Shown here: piece after piece, positions 33,515 to 43,608 of the stretch
Position numbering within the stretch: the stretch's first letter is position 1
How the letters are laid out: every line of letters begins with the position of its first letter
From: an uncultured Bacteroidia bacterium
Lineage (GTDB): Bacteria > Bacteroidota > Bacteroidia > Bacteroidales > F082
NCBI GenBank assembly: GCA_902800965.1
Contig: CADCGK010000001.1
Span: 248,001-312,000 of the forward strand
Reading direction: 5' to 3'
DNA length: 64,000 bases
Program-made: the position numbers and the translations under genes
Notes under the pieces: model-generated
Told to the model about the DNA's origin: nothing
Seen by the model: the letters and a program-made list of their open reading frames with translations, nothing else
Database searches by the model: none

Positions 33515-34458
33515 TGAGGAGATCTTTATTTATTTTAGTTATTTTGGCTTTGCTATTTGATTCCTGCCGAAAGCAGATTACTGATTTTGAGTGTCCGGCT
33601 TTTGATCCTGTGCCAGTGTTAAATGCTGTGCTCGTTGAAGGAGGTCTTGTGAAGATGCACTTGTCTTTTGCCCAAAGCCTCGATTCGATACATCCTGCTT
33701 ATTGTGATAAAGCAGAGGTGATGCTTTATGAAGATGGCAAACTTACTGAATGTTTGCAGTATGACGGTGATGGGTTTTATCGCGGCGAAACTCGTGTCAA
33801 ATCCAACCATGAGTACGCTTGTAAAGTTGTCATTCCAGACCATGACACGCTTTTTGCCAGAACGTTTGCTCCTGCAAGGCCCATTGTGAAGGATCTGGAG
33901 GTTTTGGAAAATGCTACAGTAAACGAAGAGGGTCAGTCTTTTCCTGCCATTCTTGTCACTTTTAAGAACGATTTGTCAAAGGAGCTTTATTTTACCGTCA
34001 ACCTTGACGCTTTTTTTCGGACGGATTATGAATCAGGCAGCTATTCCACAATGAATGGAACAATATATTCAAGTATCAATACGGATGACCCTGTTCTGCT
34101 CAACGAAGGTTCTGAGATACTGCTTTTCAGTAATGAAATCATAAGTGATTCCATATATAAATTGAAAATCAATGCTTCTTTCTCAAGTTATAGTTCCTTT
34201 GACACAGGTGATTCTAATGGATCTATTGTTTCGAAATCGGGTTATGTTGTCTTAAGAATGCTTGGACTCTCTGAATCTTGTTACCAATACATAAAGAGTC
34301 AAGCCGCTTTTGTAGAACCTGATGCATACACCAACCTGTTCCTTGGGACGGTTACACCACTAAACACTTACAGTAACGTAAAGAATGGGATGGGCGTTTT
34401 TGCCGCCATTGCTCCAGTAACCCTAGACACCTTGTATTTTCATTCTAAAAATGAATAG
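33514..34458 (+). CDS. DUF4249 family lipoprotein
   Basis: The 314-residue protein has the signal MRRSLFILVILALLFDSC and the layout of DUF4249 proteins: an Ig-like beta domain starting NAVLVEGGLVKMHLSFAQSLD and an AEVMLYEDGK segment. These are commonly encoded beside TonB receptors in Bacteroidota. I chose the ATG that overlaps the preceding stop (TAATG); the longer frame would run 18 bases into the upstream gene. The receptor gene follows after two bases. Confidence 0.8.
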   Translation: MRRSLFILVILALLFDSCRKQITDFECPAFDPVPVLNAVLVEGGLVKMHLSFAQSLDSIHPAYCDKAEVMLYEDGKLTECLQYDGDGFYRGETRVKSNHEYACKVVIPDHDTLFARTFAPARPIVKDLEVLENATVNEEGQSFPAILVTFKNDLSKELYFTVNLDAFFRTDYESGSYSTMNGTIYSSINTDDPVLLNEGSEILLFSNEIISDSIYKLKINASFSSYSSFDTGDSNGSIVSKSGYVVLRMLGLSESCYQYIKSQAAFVEPDAYTNLFLGTVTPLNTYSNVKNGMGVFAAIAPVTLDTLYFHSKNE

Positions 34459-34460
34459 TC

Positions 34461-36803
34461 ATGAAACAAATCATTCTTACGGGGTTTATTATGCTTGCCT
34501 GCTTGGCTCATGCACAGCAAATACATCTGAGTGGCTTCGTTAGTGACGCTCACAATGGGGAATCCGTCATAGGAGCAAATGTATATCTGGAAGACCGTTC
34601 TGTTGGGGTAGCAACCGATACAAAGGGTTATTATAACTTGGTCGTTCGCCTTCCCGTTCAACTCTGTGTTTCATGTGTTGGCTATGAGGACACTTGCTTT
34701 TCTGTTGAGAGTCTGGAAACCAGTCCTCTTCACATCAGATTACAACCTGCAATAGAAACGTTGGAAGCAGTGGAGGTGAAGGCTGAGAAGATAGAAAGGA
34801 GACCCTTCAACATTCTTTCGCTTAATTCGAAGAGCATCGACGAACTGCCTTCCATTGGCAGCCGCCCCGATATATTTAAGGTGGCTCAGCAACTTCCTGG
34901 TGTTGAAGCAGCTACAGAAGCTTCCAGTCTTATGGTCGTGCGTGGTGGTAATCCAGGCGAAAACCTTTATTTACTTGACAATGTGCCGCTCATTTATGTT
35001 AATCACCTTGGCGGTTTTATGTCAGTATTCAATGCCGAGATGATTAATAGCATGGAAATCTATAAGGGAGGCTTTCCTGCTCGTTTTGGCGGCAAGCTCT
35101 CTTCTGTTGTTGACTTGACAACAAAAAAAGGCGACCCTTCACGATTAAGAGGCTCGGTTAGTGTGGGATTGACAGATGTGGCTTTTGCCGTGGAAGGACC
35201 AGGGGGCTTGTCCAACTCCAGTTTTATGGTCACGGGTCGCAAAACGTTAACAGAAGCGTTCCTCTATGCCTCATCTGAAGTTGCTAAATTGTCAGGTGGC
35301 CAGGATTATGATATCATCTATGGATTCTATGACATCAACGCCAAATACACTTGGACTCCTGACACCAAAAATAGCTTTTCTTTTAATGTTTATGATGGCG
35401 ATGATTATTTGCGCATTTGGAAAAACAGAAGAGAGAAACAAGATATCGAACGCACCCGTGTCGGTTATGCTTGGGGTAACCTGTTGGTATCTGGCCAATG
35501 GAATAGTGCCGTTAATTCAAGGTTGTTTGTGGTCAACACGCTGTCGTTCACCCAATATCGCCTCAAAAACAAGTTAAATGCTTATGCTGCCAATAGTGTT
35601 GACACAGCGGATTATTTCCTCAATGCCTCTTCCAGTGTCGGCGACATTTCATTTCGTTCAGATTGGAAGTTGTTCATCGCCAATGTCTGGACTGTGGAAT
35701 GCGGTCTAAAAACCTCTTATCTCAAATTTCGCCCCAATCATTTCTCGAGTAGTTTATCGACGCAAGTTGTCCCTGCTGCTTCTGGCGTTGTTGACAATAC
35801 GCTTTATCTTGAAAACAAGGTAAGGTGTGGCTCATGGATTAATGGTTCTATCGGATTGTGTGTCAATCAATATGTTAATGGTGATTACCGTCATTGGGCA
35901 TGGGAACCTCGATTTAATCTCAACGTTAATCTTGGCCGAAGTACCATAAACTTTTCGGCAATGCAGGTTGCTCAAAATTCCCATCAGCTGATGACTCAAG
36001 GAGCCATAATGAATAATGAAATATGGATTCCGGCTGATTTGCGCATCAAACCTGCCACTTCCAAGCAGGTTTCTGTAGGTTGGCAACGTGGTTTTCTGAA
36101 TGATCATATCCATATTGAAACGGATGCCTATTACAAAATAATGGAAGATCTCTCCACTTATAAAGAAGGCTACAATACGCTCATTGGAGACTCGGATTGG
36201 CATAACAAGGTCCAGGTTGGGGGTAATGGAAAATCCTACGGTTTTGAGTTGATGACCAGATTCCATTTCAATCAGTTTGATGGTTATTTAGGATATACTT
36301 ATTCTCACGCCACTCGACAGTTTGATCAAATCAATAATGGGAAGGAGTATGTTTTTGAGTATGATCGCCCGAATTCCATCAACTTTAATATTAATTGCCG
36401 ACTCACAGAGCGTTGGTCGATGAGTGCGTTGTGGACCTACCAGACGGGATTGCCATACACACCTGCTGTCGGTGTGCAGATTGTGCCCATTATCTCATCG
36501 GAAGGCGATGTGCATTTTGAACAAGCCAATCTCTATGGCGAGCGCAACAGTGAACGTATGCGCGACTATCATCGCCTCGATTTTGCTGCGAAATACAAGA
36601 CTAAAACAAAGCATGGCCGCAATGCAGAGTGGACCTTCTCCATCTACAACGTTTATTGCCGGCAGAATCCGTACTATTACTATTACGGCGACAAAAAAGG
36701 CGATCCGATCTCTTGGAACCAATATCCCGATGAACCACAGTGTCTCTGGCAACGTAGTTTTTTTCCTCTTATTCCATCCTTCTCGTATAAAGTGTGGTTT
36801 TGA
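34461..36803 (+). CDS. TonB-dependent receptor with carboxypeptidase-like domain
   Basis: The 780-residue outer-membrane protein has a signal (MKQIILTGFIMLACLAHAQ), an N-terminal CarboxypepD_reg-like domain (LSGFVSDAHNGESVIGANVYL), a plug domain (GVEAATEASSLMVVRGGNPGENLYLLD; GGFPARFGGKLSSVVDL) and a beta-barrel that ends in Phe (FSYKVWF). It takes up a ligand with energy from TonB/ExbBD. There is no SusD partner; the neighbour is DUF4249, so the ligand need not be a glycan. Confidence 0.92.
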   Translation: MKQIILTGFIMLACLAHAQQIHLSGFVSDAHNGESVIGANVYLEDRSVGVATDTKGYYNLVVRLPVQLCVSCVGYEDTCFSVESLETSPLHIRLQPAIETLEAVEVKAEKIERRPFNILSLNSKSIDELPSIGSRPDIFKVAQQLPGVEAATEASSLMVVRGGNPGENLYLLDNVPLIYVNHLGGFMSVFNAEMINSMEIYKGGFPARFGGKLSSVVDLTTKKGDPSRLRGSVSVGLTDVAFAVEGPGGLSNSSFMVTGRKTLTEAFLYASSEVAKLSGGQDYDIIYGFYDINAKYTWTPDTKNSFSFNVYDGDDYLRIWKNRREKQDIERTRVGYAWGNLLVSGQWNSAVNSRLFVVNTLSFTQYRLKNKLNAYAANSVDTADYFLNASSSVGDISFRSDWKLFIANVWTVECGLKTSYLKFRPNHFSSSLSTQVVPAASGVVDNTLYLENKVRCGSWINGSIGLCVNQYVNGDYRHWAWEPRFNLNVNLGRSTINFSAMQVAQNSHQLMTQGAIMNNEIWIPADLRIKPATSKQVSVGWQRGFLNDHIHIETDAYYKIMEDLSTYKEGYNTLIGDSDWHNKVQVGGNGKSYGFELMTRFHFNQFDGYLGYTYSHATRQFDQINNGKEYVFEYDRPNSINFNINCRLTERWSMSALWTYQTGLPYTPAVGVQIVPIISSEGDVHFEQANLYGERNSERMRDYHRLDFAAKYKTKTKHGRNAEWTFSIYNVYCRQNPYYYYYGDKKGDPISWNQYPDEPQCLWQRSFFPLIPSFSYKVWF

Positions 36804-36870
36804 ATCACCTACCAAGTTGAAGTATATAACAATTAGGGGCCGTGTATCGAAGGTGATCAAACAATAAGGA

Positions 36871-37626
36871 CTATTCTGCAAACCAGGTCTTGAATTCCCC
36901 TACCCTGGCTTTGCTGACAATGATCTTCTCAGGCACTGGCACGGTGAGGTTGACAGCCAGTTTGTTGCCAAACCAAACCGACAAATCTTTTACGGCATTG
37001 CGCGAGATGATGAACTGACGGTTGGCACGAAAGAAATGCTCAGGATCAAGTTGCGCCATGATCTCGTCAAGTGTCTGGTTGAGATAATAGGTATGTCCGT
37101 CCATCGCAATGGCCTTCACTGTCTTGGTATCAATATAGATATAGGCAATGTTACTGGTAGCCAATGGGATGAGCTTATCACGCTCTGGAATCAGGAAGCA
37201 GGTTTTGTATCTCTTCTTCAAGCCACCCATCTGTGCCAGCAGGCCTTCCAACGAAGCATTTTCGGTATGGGCAGTTAAACTTTTGTATTTGCTCAAAGCC
37301 CGCTCCAAATCAGCCTTGTTGATGGGTTTCAAAAGATAGTCGATGCTATTGACCTCAAAAGCCTTGAGGGCATACTCGTCGTAGGCGGTGGTGAAGATGA
37401 TCGGACAGCTAATGCTCACTTTATCGAAGATGGCAAATGAGGAGCCATCGGCAAGATGGATGTCCATGAAAACCAAATCTGGCTGCGGCTGCTCCTCAAA
37501 CCATTCGACAGTTTCCTCGATGGTTTGAAGAATGGTAACGATCTCAATCTCAGGGTCTATCTCCTGAATCAGCGACTGAAGCGCCTGTGCGGCAACACTC
37601 TCGTCTTCGATGATGATGGCTTTCAT
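36871..37626 (-). CDS. LytTR family response regulator
   Basis: The 251-residue regulator has a receiver domain (MKAIIIEDESVAAQALQ; phospho-acceptor Asp in PDLVFMDIHLADG; Lys in LLKPINKADLE) and a C-terminal LytTR DNA-binding domain (IAYIYIDTKTVKAIAMDG, FFRANRQFIISRNAV). I chose the ATG at 37626, four bases after the kinase stop, because the receiver fold begins there. It forms a pair with the kinase and ends facing the TonB gene. Confidence 0.92.
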   Translation of the reverse strand: MKAIIIEDESVAAQALQSLIQEIDPEIEIVTILQTIEETVEWFEEQPQPDLVFMDIHLADGSSFAIFDKVSISCPIIFTTAYDEYALKAFEVNSIDYLLKPINKADLERALSKYKSLTAHTENASLEGLLAQMGGLKKRYKTCFLIPERDKLIPLATSNIAYIYIDTKTVKAIAMDGHTYYLNQTLDEIMAQLDPEHFFRANRQFIISRNAVKDLSVWFGNKLAVNLTVPVPEKIIVSKARVGEFKTWFAE

Positions 37627-37630
37627 GGCT

Positions 37631-38707
37631 TTATGCGTTGGGTTCAATAAGCGGCAGCACCACCTCGAAAGTGGTTCCGTCGTTGACAATTTCCACATTC
37701 TTATTCCACTTCAACTGATAGCGTTCCGAGAGATTGGCCAGCCCAATGCCATTACCCGTCTCTTCCATGATCTTGGGCTGGATGGGGTTCGAAACTTTCA
37801 ATGAAGGCTCTTCCGTGGTCACAATGCTCACTAACAGCGGTTGTTTCCCACTGATGACGTTATGTTTGATGGCATTCTCCACCAAACCTTGAAGCGACAA
37901 CGGGAGGAGCAGGAACGAGTGGTATTTCGAGTCGATTTGGAAGTCGAAACGCAGGTTGTCGCCATAACGGATCTGCATCAGGTTGCAATAAGCCTGCACG
38001 CCCTGCAACTCCTGTTCCAAGGTGACCACCTCCTTGTTCTGAAGCGTGGCCCGAAGCACCTGGGAGAGCTCTTGGACATAGCGCTGCGCTTTCTCCGCAT
38101 CAGTACCGATAAGCGACTGCAAGGTATTCAGCGAGTTGAACATGAAGTGAGGATCCATCTGGCTCTTAAGGGCCTCGTAATGGGTGGTGATGTTCTCCGC
38201 ACGAAGCGCCTCGTTCTCCACCACAATGTTGTTTCTTTCATACAAGGTATGCAGCAACTTGGTCACTAGCAAGACCACCACCATAAACGAAAAGTCGCGG
38301 ACCATGCCGTCGCGGATGATGCGGGCCATCAAGTCAGGATCAGGCTGGTTTGGATGGGAGACTAACCTGATCAACGTGAAGCAAAGACTGATGGCAGAGG
38401 AGATCAGCATGGAGCCAATAATGAGAAACAACCCTCTTCTCCCCCGCTTCCTAAAACCGATTTGATACATCTTCCTGCTATAAAGGAACAACACAAAAAC
38501 CAGGATGAAGTTGGTCGCCGTGAACATCAGTATCCTCCAGAAGTTGAAATGTCGTTGTGCGTTTTGTCTGACTTCAGGAAAGAACAAGGTGTCGCCAAAG
38601 AAGGCGGAGATTGTGAAGATGACATGGAAACCCACGCTGATGCCCAAGGAGAGCAACAGTATCGTCCTTAAGGACAAGAACGCAGGGGTATGCTTCTGTT
38701 TGATCAT
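37631..38707 (-). CDS. LytS/YehU-type sensor histidine kinase
   Basis: The 358-residue kinase has four transmembrane segments in the first 160 residues and the His_kinase domain with the phospho-acceptor motif SQMDPHFMFNSLNTLQSLIG near 215, then an ATPase domain with LQGLVENAIKHN and GNGIGLANLSERY. There is no large extracellular sensor domain. The -7 box lies four bases before the ATG, so the mRNA is predicted to be leaderless. Confidence 0.9.
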   Translation of the reverse strand: MIKQKHTPAFLSLRTILLLSLGISVGFHVIFTISAFFGDTLFFPEVRQNAQRHFNFWRILMFTATNFILVFVLFLYSRKMYQIGFRKRGRRGLFLIIGSMLISSAISLCFTLIRLVSHPNQPDPDLMARIIRDGMVRDFSFMVVVLLVTKLLHTLYERNNIVVENEALRAENITTHYEALKSQMDPHFMFNSLNTLQSLIGTDAEKAQRYVQELSQVLRATLQNKEVVTLEQELQGVQAYCNLMQIRYGDNLRFDFQIDSKYHSFLLLPLSLQGLVENAIKHNVISGKQPLLVSIVTTEEPSLKVSNPIQPKIMEETGNGIGLANLSERYQLKWNKNVEIVNDGTTFEVVLPLIEPNA

Positions 38708-38711
38708 AGCG

Positions 38712-38719
38712 CAAAGATA
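38712..38719 (-). promoter_or_regulatory. -7 box four bases before the kinase ATG
   Basis: Minus-strand TATCTTTG, then CGCT, then ATG. Confidence 0.6.
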
Positions 38720-38785
38720 CGCAAACGATCAAAATACAGAACCGTATAGAGCAGCGAAATGGGGAAAAAAGCCGCTGAAACGCAC

Positions 38786-40084
38786 TTATTCCACCACCAC
38801 CAAGTAGTAGTTCTTCTTGCCTTTCTGAACGAGGATGTACTTCCCATCGATGAGATCATCGGCATTCATCACCTTGTCGAGAGTGACCTTGTCCTTGTTG
38901 ACGCTCACACCATTGCCCTGCACCATCTTACGAGCTTCGCCCTTGGAGGGGAAGATCTGGGTGTTGACGGCCATGAAATCCACAATCGGGATGCCGGCTT
39001 CAAGATCGGCACGGTTGACATGCTCCTGCGGAACGCCTTCGAAAATGTCGAGGAAGGTCTGCTCGTCGAGCTTCACCAATGCATCTTTGGTGGCTTTGCC
39101 GAAGAGGATGTTGGAGGCTTCGATGGCAGCGTCGAGGGCTTCCTGAGAGTGTACCATCACCGTGACTTCTTCGGCAAGACGCTTTTGCAGTACTCGACGG
39201 CCAGGATCTTGCTTATGTTCTTCGATCAGGGCATCGATAGTCTCTTTCTCCAACGAGGTGAAGATCTTGATGTACTTCTCGGCATCCTCGTCGCTGACGT
39301 TGAGCCAGAACTGATAGAACTTGTAAGGCGTGGTGCGTTTCGGGTCGAGCCAGATGTTGCCGCTCTCAGTCTTGCCGAACTTCTTGCCGTCAGCCTTGGT
39401 GATCAAGGGGCAAGTCAGAGCGAAGGCCTCGTTCTCGAAGCCCAACGTACGACGGATCAGCTCGGTACCTGTGGTGATATTGCCCCACTGGTCGTTGCCG
39501 CCCAATTGAAGCTTGCAGTGCTTGTGCTGGTAGAGCCAGAGGAAGTCGTAGCCTTGGAGCAGCTGGTAGGTAAACTCGGTGAAGCTCAGTCCATCGCGGG
39601 CGGTGCCGTTGAGGCGCTGCTGCACGCTGTCCTTGGCCATCATGTAGTTGACGGTGATATGCTTACCCACCTCACGAGCGAAGTCGAGGAAAGTGAAGTC
39701 CTTCATCCAGTCGTAGTTGTTCACCATCTCGGCAGCGTTCGGCTCTTTTGACTCGAAGTCCAAAAACTTGGCCACTTGTTTCTTGATGCACTCTTGGTTA
39801 TGACGCAAAGTCTCTTCATTGAGCAGGTTTCGTTCTTGGCTCTTGCCAGAAGGGTCGCCGATCATGCCAGTGGCGCCACCCACCAAGATGATGGGCTTAT
39901 GGCCGCAGCGTTGCAGATGGCGAAGCATCATGATACCACAGAGGTGTCCAATATGTAATGAATCGGCAGTTGGGTCGGTGCCGAGGTAAGCCGTTACCAT
40001 CTCTTTCTGGAGGAGTTCTTCCGTTCCTGGCATCATCTGTGCCAGCATTCCGCGCCAGCGGAGTTCTTCAACAAAATTCTTCAT
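38786..40084 (-). CDS. tyrS: Tyrosine-tRNA ligase
   Basis: The 432-residue class I synthetase has the HIGH-type motif [10 protein letters not shown] near 40, the tyrosine pocket and the KMSKS-type motif [10 protein letters not shown] near 235, and a C-terminal S4-like RNA-binding domain ([17 protein letters not shown]). It is monocistronic with its own promoter. Confidence 0.96.
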   Translation of the reverse strand: MKNFVEELRWRGMLAQMMPGTEELLQKEMVTAYLGTDPTADSLHIGHLCGIMMLRHLQRCGHKPIILVGGATGMIGDPSGKSQERNLLNEETLRHNQECIKKQVAKFLDFESKEPNAAEMVNNYDWMKDFTFLDFAREVGKHITVNYMMAKDSVQQRLNGTARDGLSFTEFTYQLLQGYDFLWLYQHKHCKLQLGGNDQWGNITTGTELIRRTLGFENEAFALTCPLITKADGKKFGKTESGNIWLDPKRTTPYKFYQFWLNVSDEDAEKYIKIFTSLEKETIDALIEEHKQDPGRRVLQKRLAEEVTVMVHSQEALDAAIEASNILFGKATKDALVKLDEQTFLDIFEGVPQEHVNRADLEAGIPIVDFMAVNTQIFPSKGEARKMVQGNGVSVNKDKVTLDKVMNADDLIDGKYILVQKGKKNYYLVVVE

Positions 40085-40106
40085 CTTCTTAGGGTTATTT
40101 TGAGCG

Positions 40107-40114
40107 CAAAAATA
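40107..40114 (-). promoter_or_regulatory. -7 box for tyrS
   Basis: Minus-strand TATTTTTG, 22 bases before the ATG. Confidence 0.6.
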
Positions 40115-40146
40115 AGGTTTTTCGGCGAATTAATGAACGGCGAATT

Positions 40147-40551
40147 TTACGAATTAAATGAAATACTATTTTTTGTCTTTCCAGGTGGTAGTGAAAATAT
40201 CGGGGTTAACGGTAAGCCTTTCTCCGATTTCACCATGGCCCATGCCTCGTTAAGGCTGAACGAGCCGCCTGCCATGCCCCAGGTGCCAGCCTGTTGCAAA
40301 GACACCCTAGCCTCCAGCCAGGAACGTTGGTAGTCGGCAGTCAAACGATAACGGCTCAACACGAATTGTGGCAGACCTTCCTTGGTCTCATCCTCTTCAC
40401 GGAACTCACCGTAGCGCAATTCTCCACGCTCGAGGATGTTAAGGTTCAAAGTGAACTTATTGTCGGCTTCCTGCGCTTGGAGCTTGGCAAAAGGCAGCAG
40501 CATACAAGCCAAACAGATAATGATAGCGGCTTTTTGGAGATAGTTTTTCAT
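40147..40551 (-). pseudogene. Truncated outer-membrane beta-barrel protein
   Basis: The 134-residue frame has a signal peptide (AAIIICLACMLLPFAKLQAQ) and then a sequence that looks like the start of a ~400-residue Bacteroidales outer-membrane protein (KFTLNLNILERGELRYGEFRE, RYRLTADYQRSWLEARVSLQQAGTW split here, SLNEAWAMVKSEKGL). After that it runs into an unrelated tail and stops; the barrel is missing and no frame continues it before tyrS. It is most likely a remnant, although a short expressed protein cannot be excluded. Confidence 0.6.
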
Positions 40552-40569
40552 AGAGTGATTATAGATTTG

Positions 40570-41559
40570 TTATGGATTCCAATGGCTTAATCGGCAACGC
40601 ATATTGGCTACCACGTTTCCACCAAACAGCCAAGAGTCGGCGAAGTGGAGGTTGCCCTTCGGGAACATCGCCTCGTAAGCTGGGATGAAGACCATCTCGG
40701 GATCGAGGTCGGGACACACCGTGGTGTGATGGTAGAGATAAGTTCTTGTCGGGCAAGGAACGATGAGAACGCTGTCGCGGGCATCGTTGTATTTGGCCAT
40801 GCCTAGATGGAACTCAGCAGGAATGGTATCGGTGGACATAGACCAAATGGTGGGATTGACGCCGACCACATCGTCTTTCGACACCATGCCGATTGCCGAC
40901 GTATCCGTCACCGAGTTGAAGATGATCAAGCCCGGCATCAAGCTGTCAGTGGCAGGCTTCAGGGCTTCGGGATAGGCGGCCAATTCCTCCGCGGTGACAT
41001 GATAGCCAATGCAATAGGCGGCCACCATCTGCCTACGCTGATCGTCGCTCATGCCATGCTTCAGCAATTCGATGAGCATCTGCGAACCCTGGCTGTGACC
41101 CATCAAGAAGAAGGGGCGGCCATGGTTGAAATGGGCCATGTAATACTGGAAGGCATCGGCGACATCAGCAGCAGCAAACTGTGCGAGTTTCGTCAGGGTG
41201 TCGGCCGAATGCTCGTACGCCTCGAAGATCATCTGACGGTAATAAGGCCCATAGAAGTTGTAATCGCTATAAAGCATCTTGTTGAACCGCTGGTTGCCGT
41301 TGGCTTCCTCCCGAACTTCGGGCAAGGTGATGTCGGCAAACCAAGAGGAGTCGTTGTCGGCGAAAGAGATGGTGCTGACGGTGGGATAAACATAGAAAAC
41401 ATCTGCTTTGTGGCTTTCATCGCCACAGGAATACCAATAGGTGGTGTCGGAATAATCTATTTTTGAGGATTCTGCTAACTGCTTGGGCTGCTGTCGGCAA
41501 GCGAAAAATGTCATTGCGAACACAACCAACATGAGCATTATAAAACACGGCTTTCTCAT
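40570..41559 (-). CDS. DUF3089 alpha/beta-hydrolase-like lipoprotein
   Basis: The protein of about 329 residues has the lipoprotein signal IMLMLVVFAMTFFAC, then YSDTTYWYSCGDESHKADVF typical of DUF3089, and the nucleophile elbow LMGHSQGSQ (Ser near 175) of alpha/beta hydrolases. Substrate unknown; probably an ester. I chose the ATG that starts MRKPCFIML, because it gives a standard lipoprotein signal. It lies 18 bases upstream of the truncated barrel gene. Confidence 0.8.
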   Translation of the reverse strand: MRKPCFIMLMLVVFAMTFFACRQQPKQLAESSKIDYSDTTYWYSCGDESHKADVFYVYPTVSTISFADNDSSWFADITLPEVREEANGNQRFNKMLYSDYNFYGPYYRQMIFEAYEHSADTLTKLAQFAAADVADAFQYYMAHFNHGRPFFLMGHSQGSQMLIELLKHGMSDDQRRQMVAAYCIGYHVTAEELAAYPEALKPATDSLMPGLIIFNSVTDTSAIGMVSKDDVVGVNPTIWSMSTDTIPAEFHLGMAKYNDARDSVLIVPCPTRTYLYHHTTVCPDLDPEMVFIPAYEAMFPKGNLHFADSWLFGGNVVANMRCRLSHWNP

Positions 41560-41657
41560 AGAAGAGGCTTTTTGGATTGACAAAAATAGCAAAAAACAGT
41601 TTTTTCATTGAAGTCTCAAGAATATTTTGCAACTTTGCACCAATTATGCACTGCCGT

Positions 41658-42239
41658 ATGAAACACCTCTATTTCCTCCTCATCGCTTCCCTGCTTTTGT
41701 TGGCTTCCTGCGGAGAAAAACCGACGACAAAGCAAGACAAGACTTCGAAAAACATCCCCCAACGTGAAGGCATCCAATGGGGAGAGATCCACTACGGAAC
41801 ACTCAATGAATATGGTGAAACCGACGAGGCCACCCTCCTCTATACCACCGCTGACGGGACCGTCGATTCCGTGGCCTTCGTGCTTTCCTATCCTATGGAA
41901 CCTGACTTTTTCCCAGAGAATGGAGGCGGAAGGATTGAAGAAGAAGACATCAACTTCGACGGGACACCGGATCTGCAGATCTGCCTAGGTGTGTGGGACG
42001 GTTATGGGAATGTCTCCTACGAAGGTTTTATCTGGAATAAGGAACAAGGCGTTTTTGTCAACGTCCCCAACTACAGCAATATCTTCAATCCTTGGATGTC
42101 TGATCAAAGCATCACCAGCAACTACCGCGAGTGGATGGATGGTGTGCAATACCGAACCTACGAGAAATACGAATGGGTTGACGGAGAACTGGTAAAGACC
42201 GAGGAATGGTCGGACGAATTTGATCCTAGTGAGGAGTGA
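41658..42239 (+). CDS. XAC2610-like lipoprotein
   Basis: The 193-residue protein starts MKHLYFLLIASLLLLASCG, a clear lipoprotein signal. It contains INFDGTPDLQICLG and GNVSYEGFIWNKEQGVFV, the pattern of the XAC2610/FG-GAP-like family in which an Asp-rich loop may bind calcium. Its last codons (SEE-stop) and the following bases belong to a heptamer repeat that leads to glyA, like the end of thiL. Confidence 0.7.
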   Translation: MKHLYFLLIASLLLLASCGEKPTTKQDKTSKNIPQREGIQWGEIHYGTLNEYGETDEATLLYTTADGTVDSVAFVLSYPMEPDFFPENGGGRIEEEDINFDGTPDLQICLGVWDGYGNVSYEGFIWNKEQGVFVNVPNYSNIFNPWMSDQSITSNYREWMDGVQYRTYEKYEWVDGELVKTEEWSDEFDPSEE

Positions 42240-42258
42240 GGAGTTAGGAGTGAGGAGT
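42228..42258. repeat. Heptamer repeat before glyA
   Basis: Units AGTGAGG, AGTGAGG, AGTTAGG, AGTGAGG and a partial unit form a period-7 array. It is the reverse complement of the family at the end of thiL. Confidence 0.85.
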
Positions 42259-42300
42259 AATTTTAGAATCTATAAATTTTAAAACTTTAAATATCAAATA

Positions 42301-43599
42301 ATGAAAAGAGACGAGAAAATCTTTGATCTGATACGCCAAGAGAAAGAGCGTCAGATGCACGGAATCGAGCTCATCGCTTCGGAGAACTTTGTCAGCGAAC
42401 AAGTTCTGGAAGCCATGGGTTCTGTCATGACCAACAAATACGCTGAGGGTTATCCTGGAAAGCGTTACTATGGCGGTTGTCAAATCGTTGACCAAAGCGA
42501 GCAGCTGGCCATTGACCGCGCTTGCGAGTTGTTCGATGCCAACTTCGCTAACGTCCAGCCTCACTCAGGCGCCCAAGCCAACATGGCTGTGATGCAGGCC
42601 ATTCTGCAACCTGGTGACACCTTCATGGGCCTCGACCTGTCACACGGTGGCCACCTCTCACACGGCAGCCCGGTGAACGCCTCCGGTATGCTTTACAAGC
42701 CCGTGGCCTACCACGTCAGCAAGGAGACTGGTCGTGTCGATTACGACGAGATGGAGAAGATCGCCCTCGAATGCAAGCCAAAACTTATCGTGGCTGGCGC
42801 TTCTGCCTACAGCCGCGACTGGGACTATGCACGCATGCGTGACATCGCCGACCAAGTCGGTGCCATCCTGATGGCCGACATCAGCCACCCAGCTGGTCTG
42901 ATTGCCAAAGGCATCCTCAACGATCCTCTGGACTACTGCCACATCGTGACCACCACCACCCACAAGACCCTCCGTGGTCCTCGCGGCGGCATGATCCTCA
43001 TGGGCGAAGACTTCCCGGATCCTCAAGGTCGCACCACCCCGAAGGGTGAAGTCAAGATGATGAGCGCATTGCTCAACAGCGCCGTGTTCCCAGGCATCCA
43101 AGGTGGACCGCTCGAGCACGTCATCGCTGCCAAGGCCGTGGCCTTCGGCGAGGCCCTCTCCGACGAGTACTTCGAGTACATCCTCCAGGTGAAGAAGAAC
43201 GCCGCCGTCATGGCCCAGGCCTTCATCGACAAGGGCTACCAAGTCATCAGCGGTGGTACCGACAACCACTCCATGCTGATCGACCTCCGCGGCAAGTTCC
43301 CGGAGATCACCGGTAAGATGGTGGAGAACACCCTCGTGCTTGCCGACATCACAGTCAACAAGAACATGGTGCCGTTCGACAGCCGTTCACCGTTCCTCAC
43401 CTCTGGTCTGCGTGTTGGCACTCCCGCCATCACCACCCGCGGCCTGAAGGAAGACAAGATGCCTATCATCGTCGAGATGATCGATGACGTCATCAGCGCC
43501 ATTGACCCGGTCGCCAAGACCGCTCCCGATGCCAAGATCAACGCCGTCAAGGCAGAGGTCAACAAGATGATGAAGGACTATCCGCTCTTCGCTTGGTAA
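42301..43599 (+). CDS. glyA: Serine hydroxymethyltransferase
   Basis: This pyridoxal-phosphate enzyme interconverts serine and glycine and supplies one-carbon units. The 432-residue protein has [10 protein letters not shown] near 19, [13 protein letters not shown], and the cofactor-binding lysine in [13 protein letters not shown] near 225. Codon use is biased like nifJ, which suggests high expression. It begins about 40 bases after a heptamer repeat. Confidence 0.97.
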   Translation: MKRDEKIFDLIRQEKERQMHGIELIASENFVSEQVLEAMGSVMTNKYAEGYPGKRYYGGCQIVDQSEQLAIDRACELFDANFANVQPHSGAQANMAVMQAILQPGDTFMGLDLSHGGHLSHGSPVNASGMLYKPVAYHVSKETGRVDYDEMEKIALECKPKLIVAGASAYSRDWDYARMRDIADQVGAILMADISHPAGLIAKGILNDPLDYCHIVTTTTHKTLRGPRGGMILMGEDFPDPQGRTTPKGEVKMMSALLNSAVFPGIQGGPLEHVIAAKAVAFGEALSDEYFEYILQVKKNAAVMAQAFIDKGYQVISGGTDNHSMLIDLRGKFPEITGKMVENTLVLADITVNKNMVPFDSRSPFLTSGLRVGTPAITTRGLKEDKMPIIVEMIDDVISAIDPVAKTAPDAKINAVKAEVNKMMKDYPLFAW

Positions 43600-43608
43600 A
43601 AACAAGAA

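Noticed and set aside
38759..39751. 330-residue frame antisense to tyrS
   Set aside because: It lies wholly over tyrS, which has clear synthetase motifs; the composition is that of a reverse-strand shadow.
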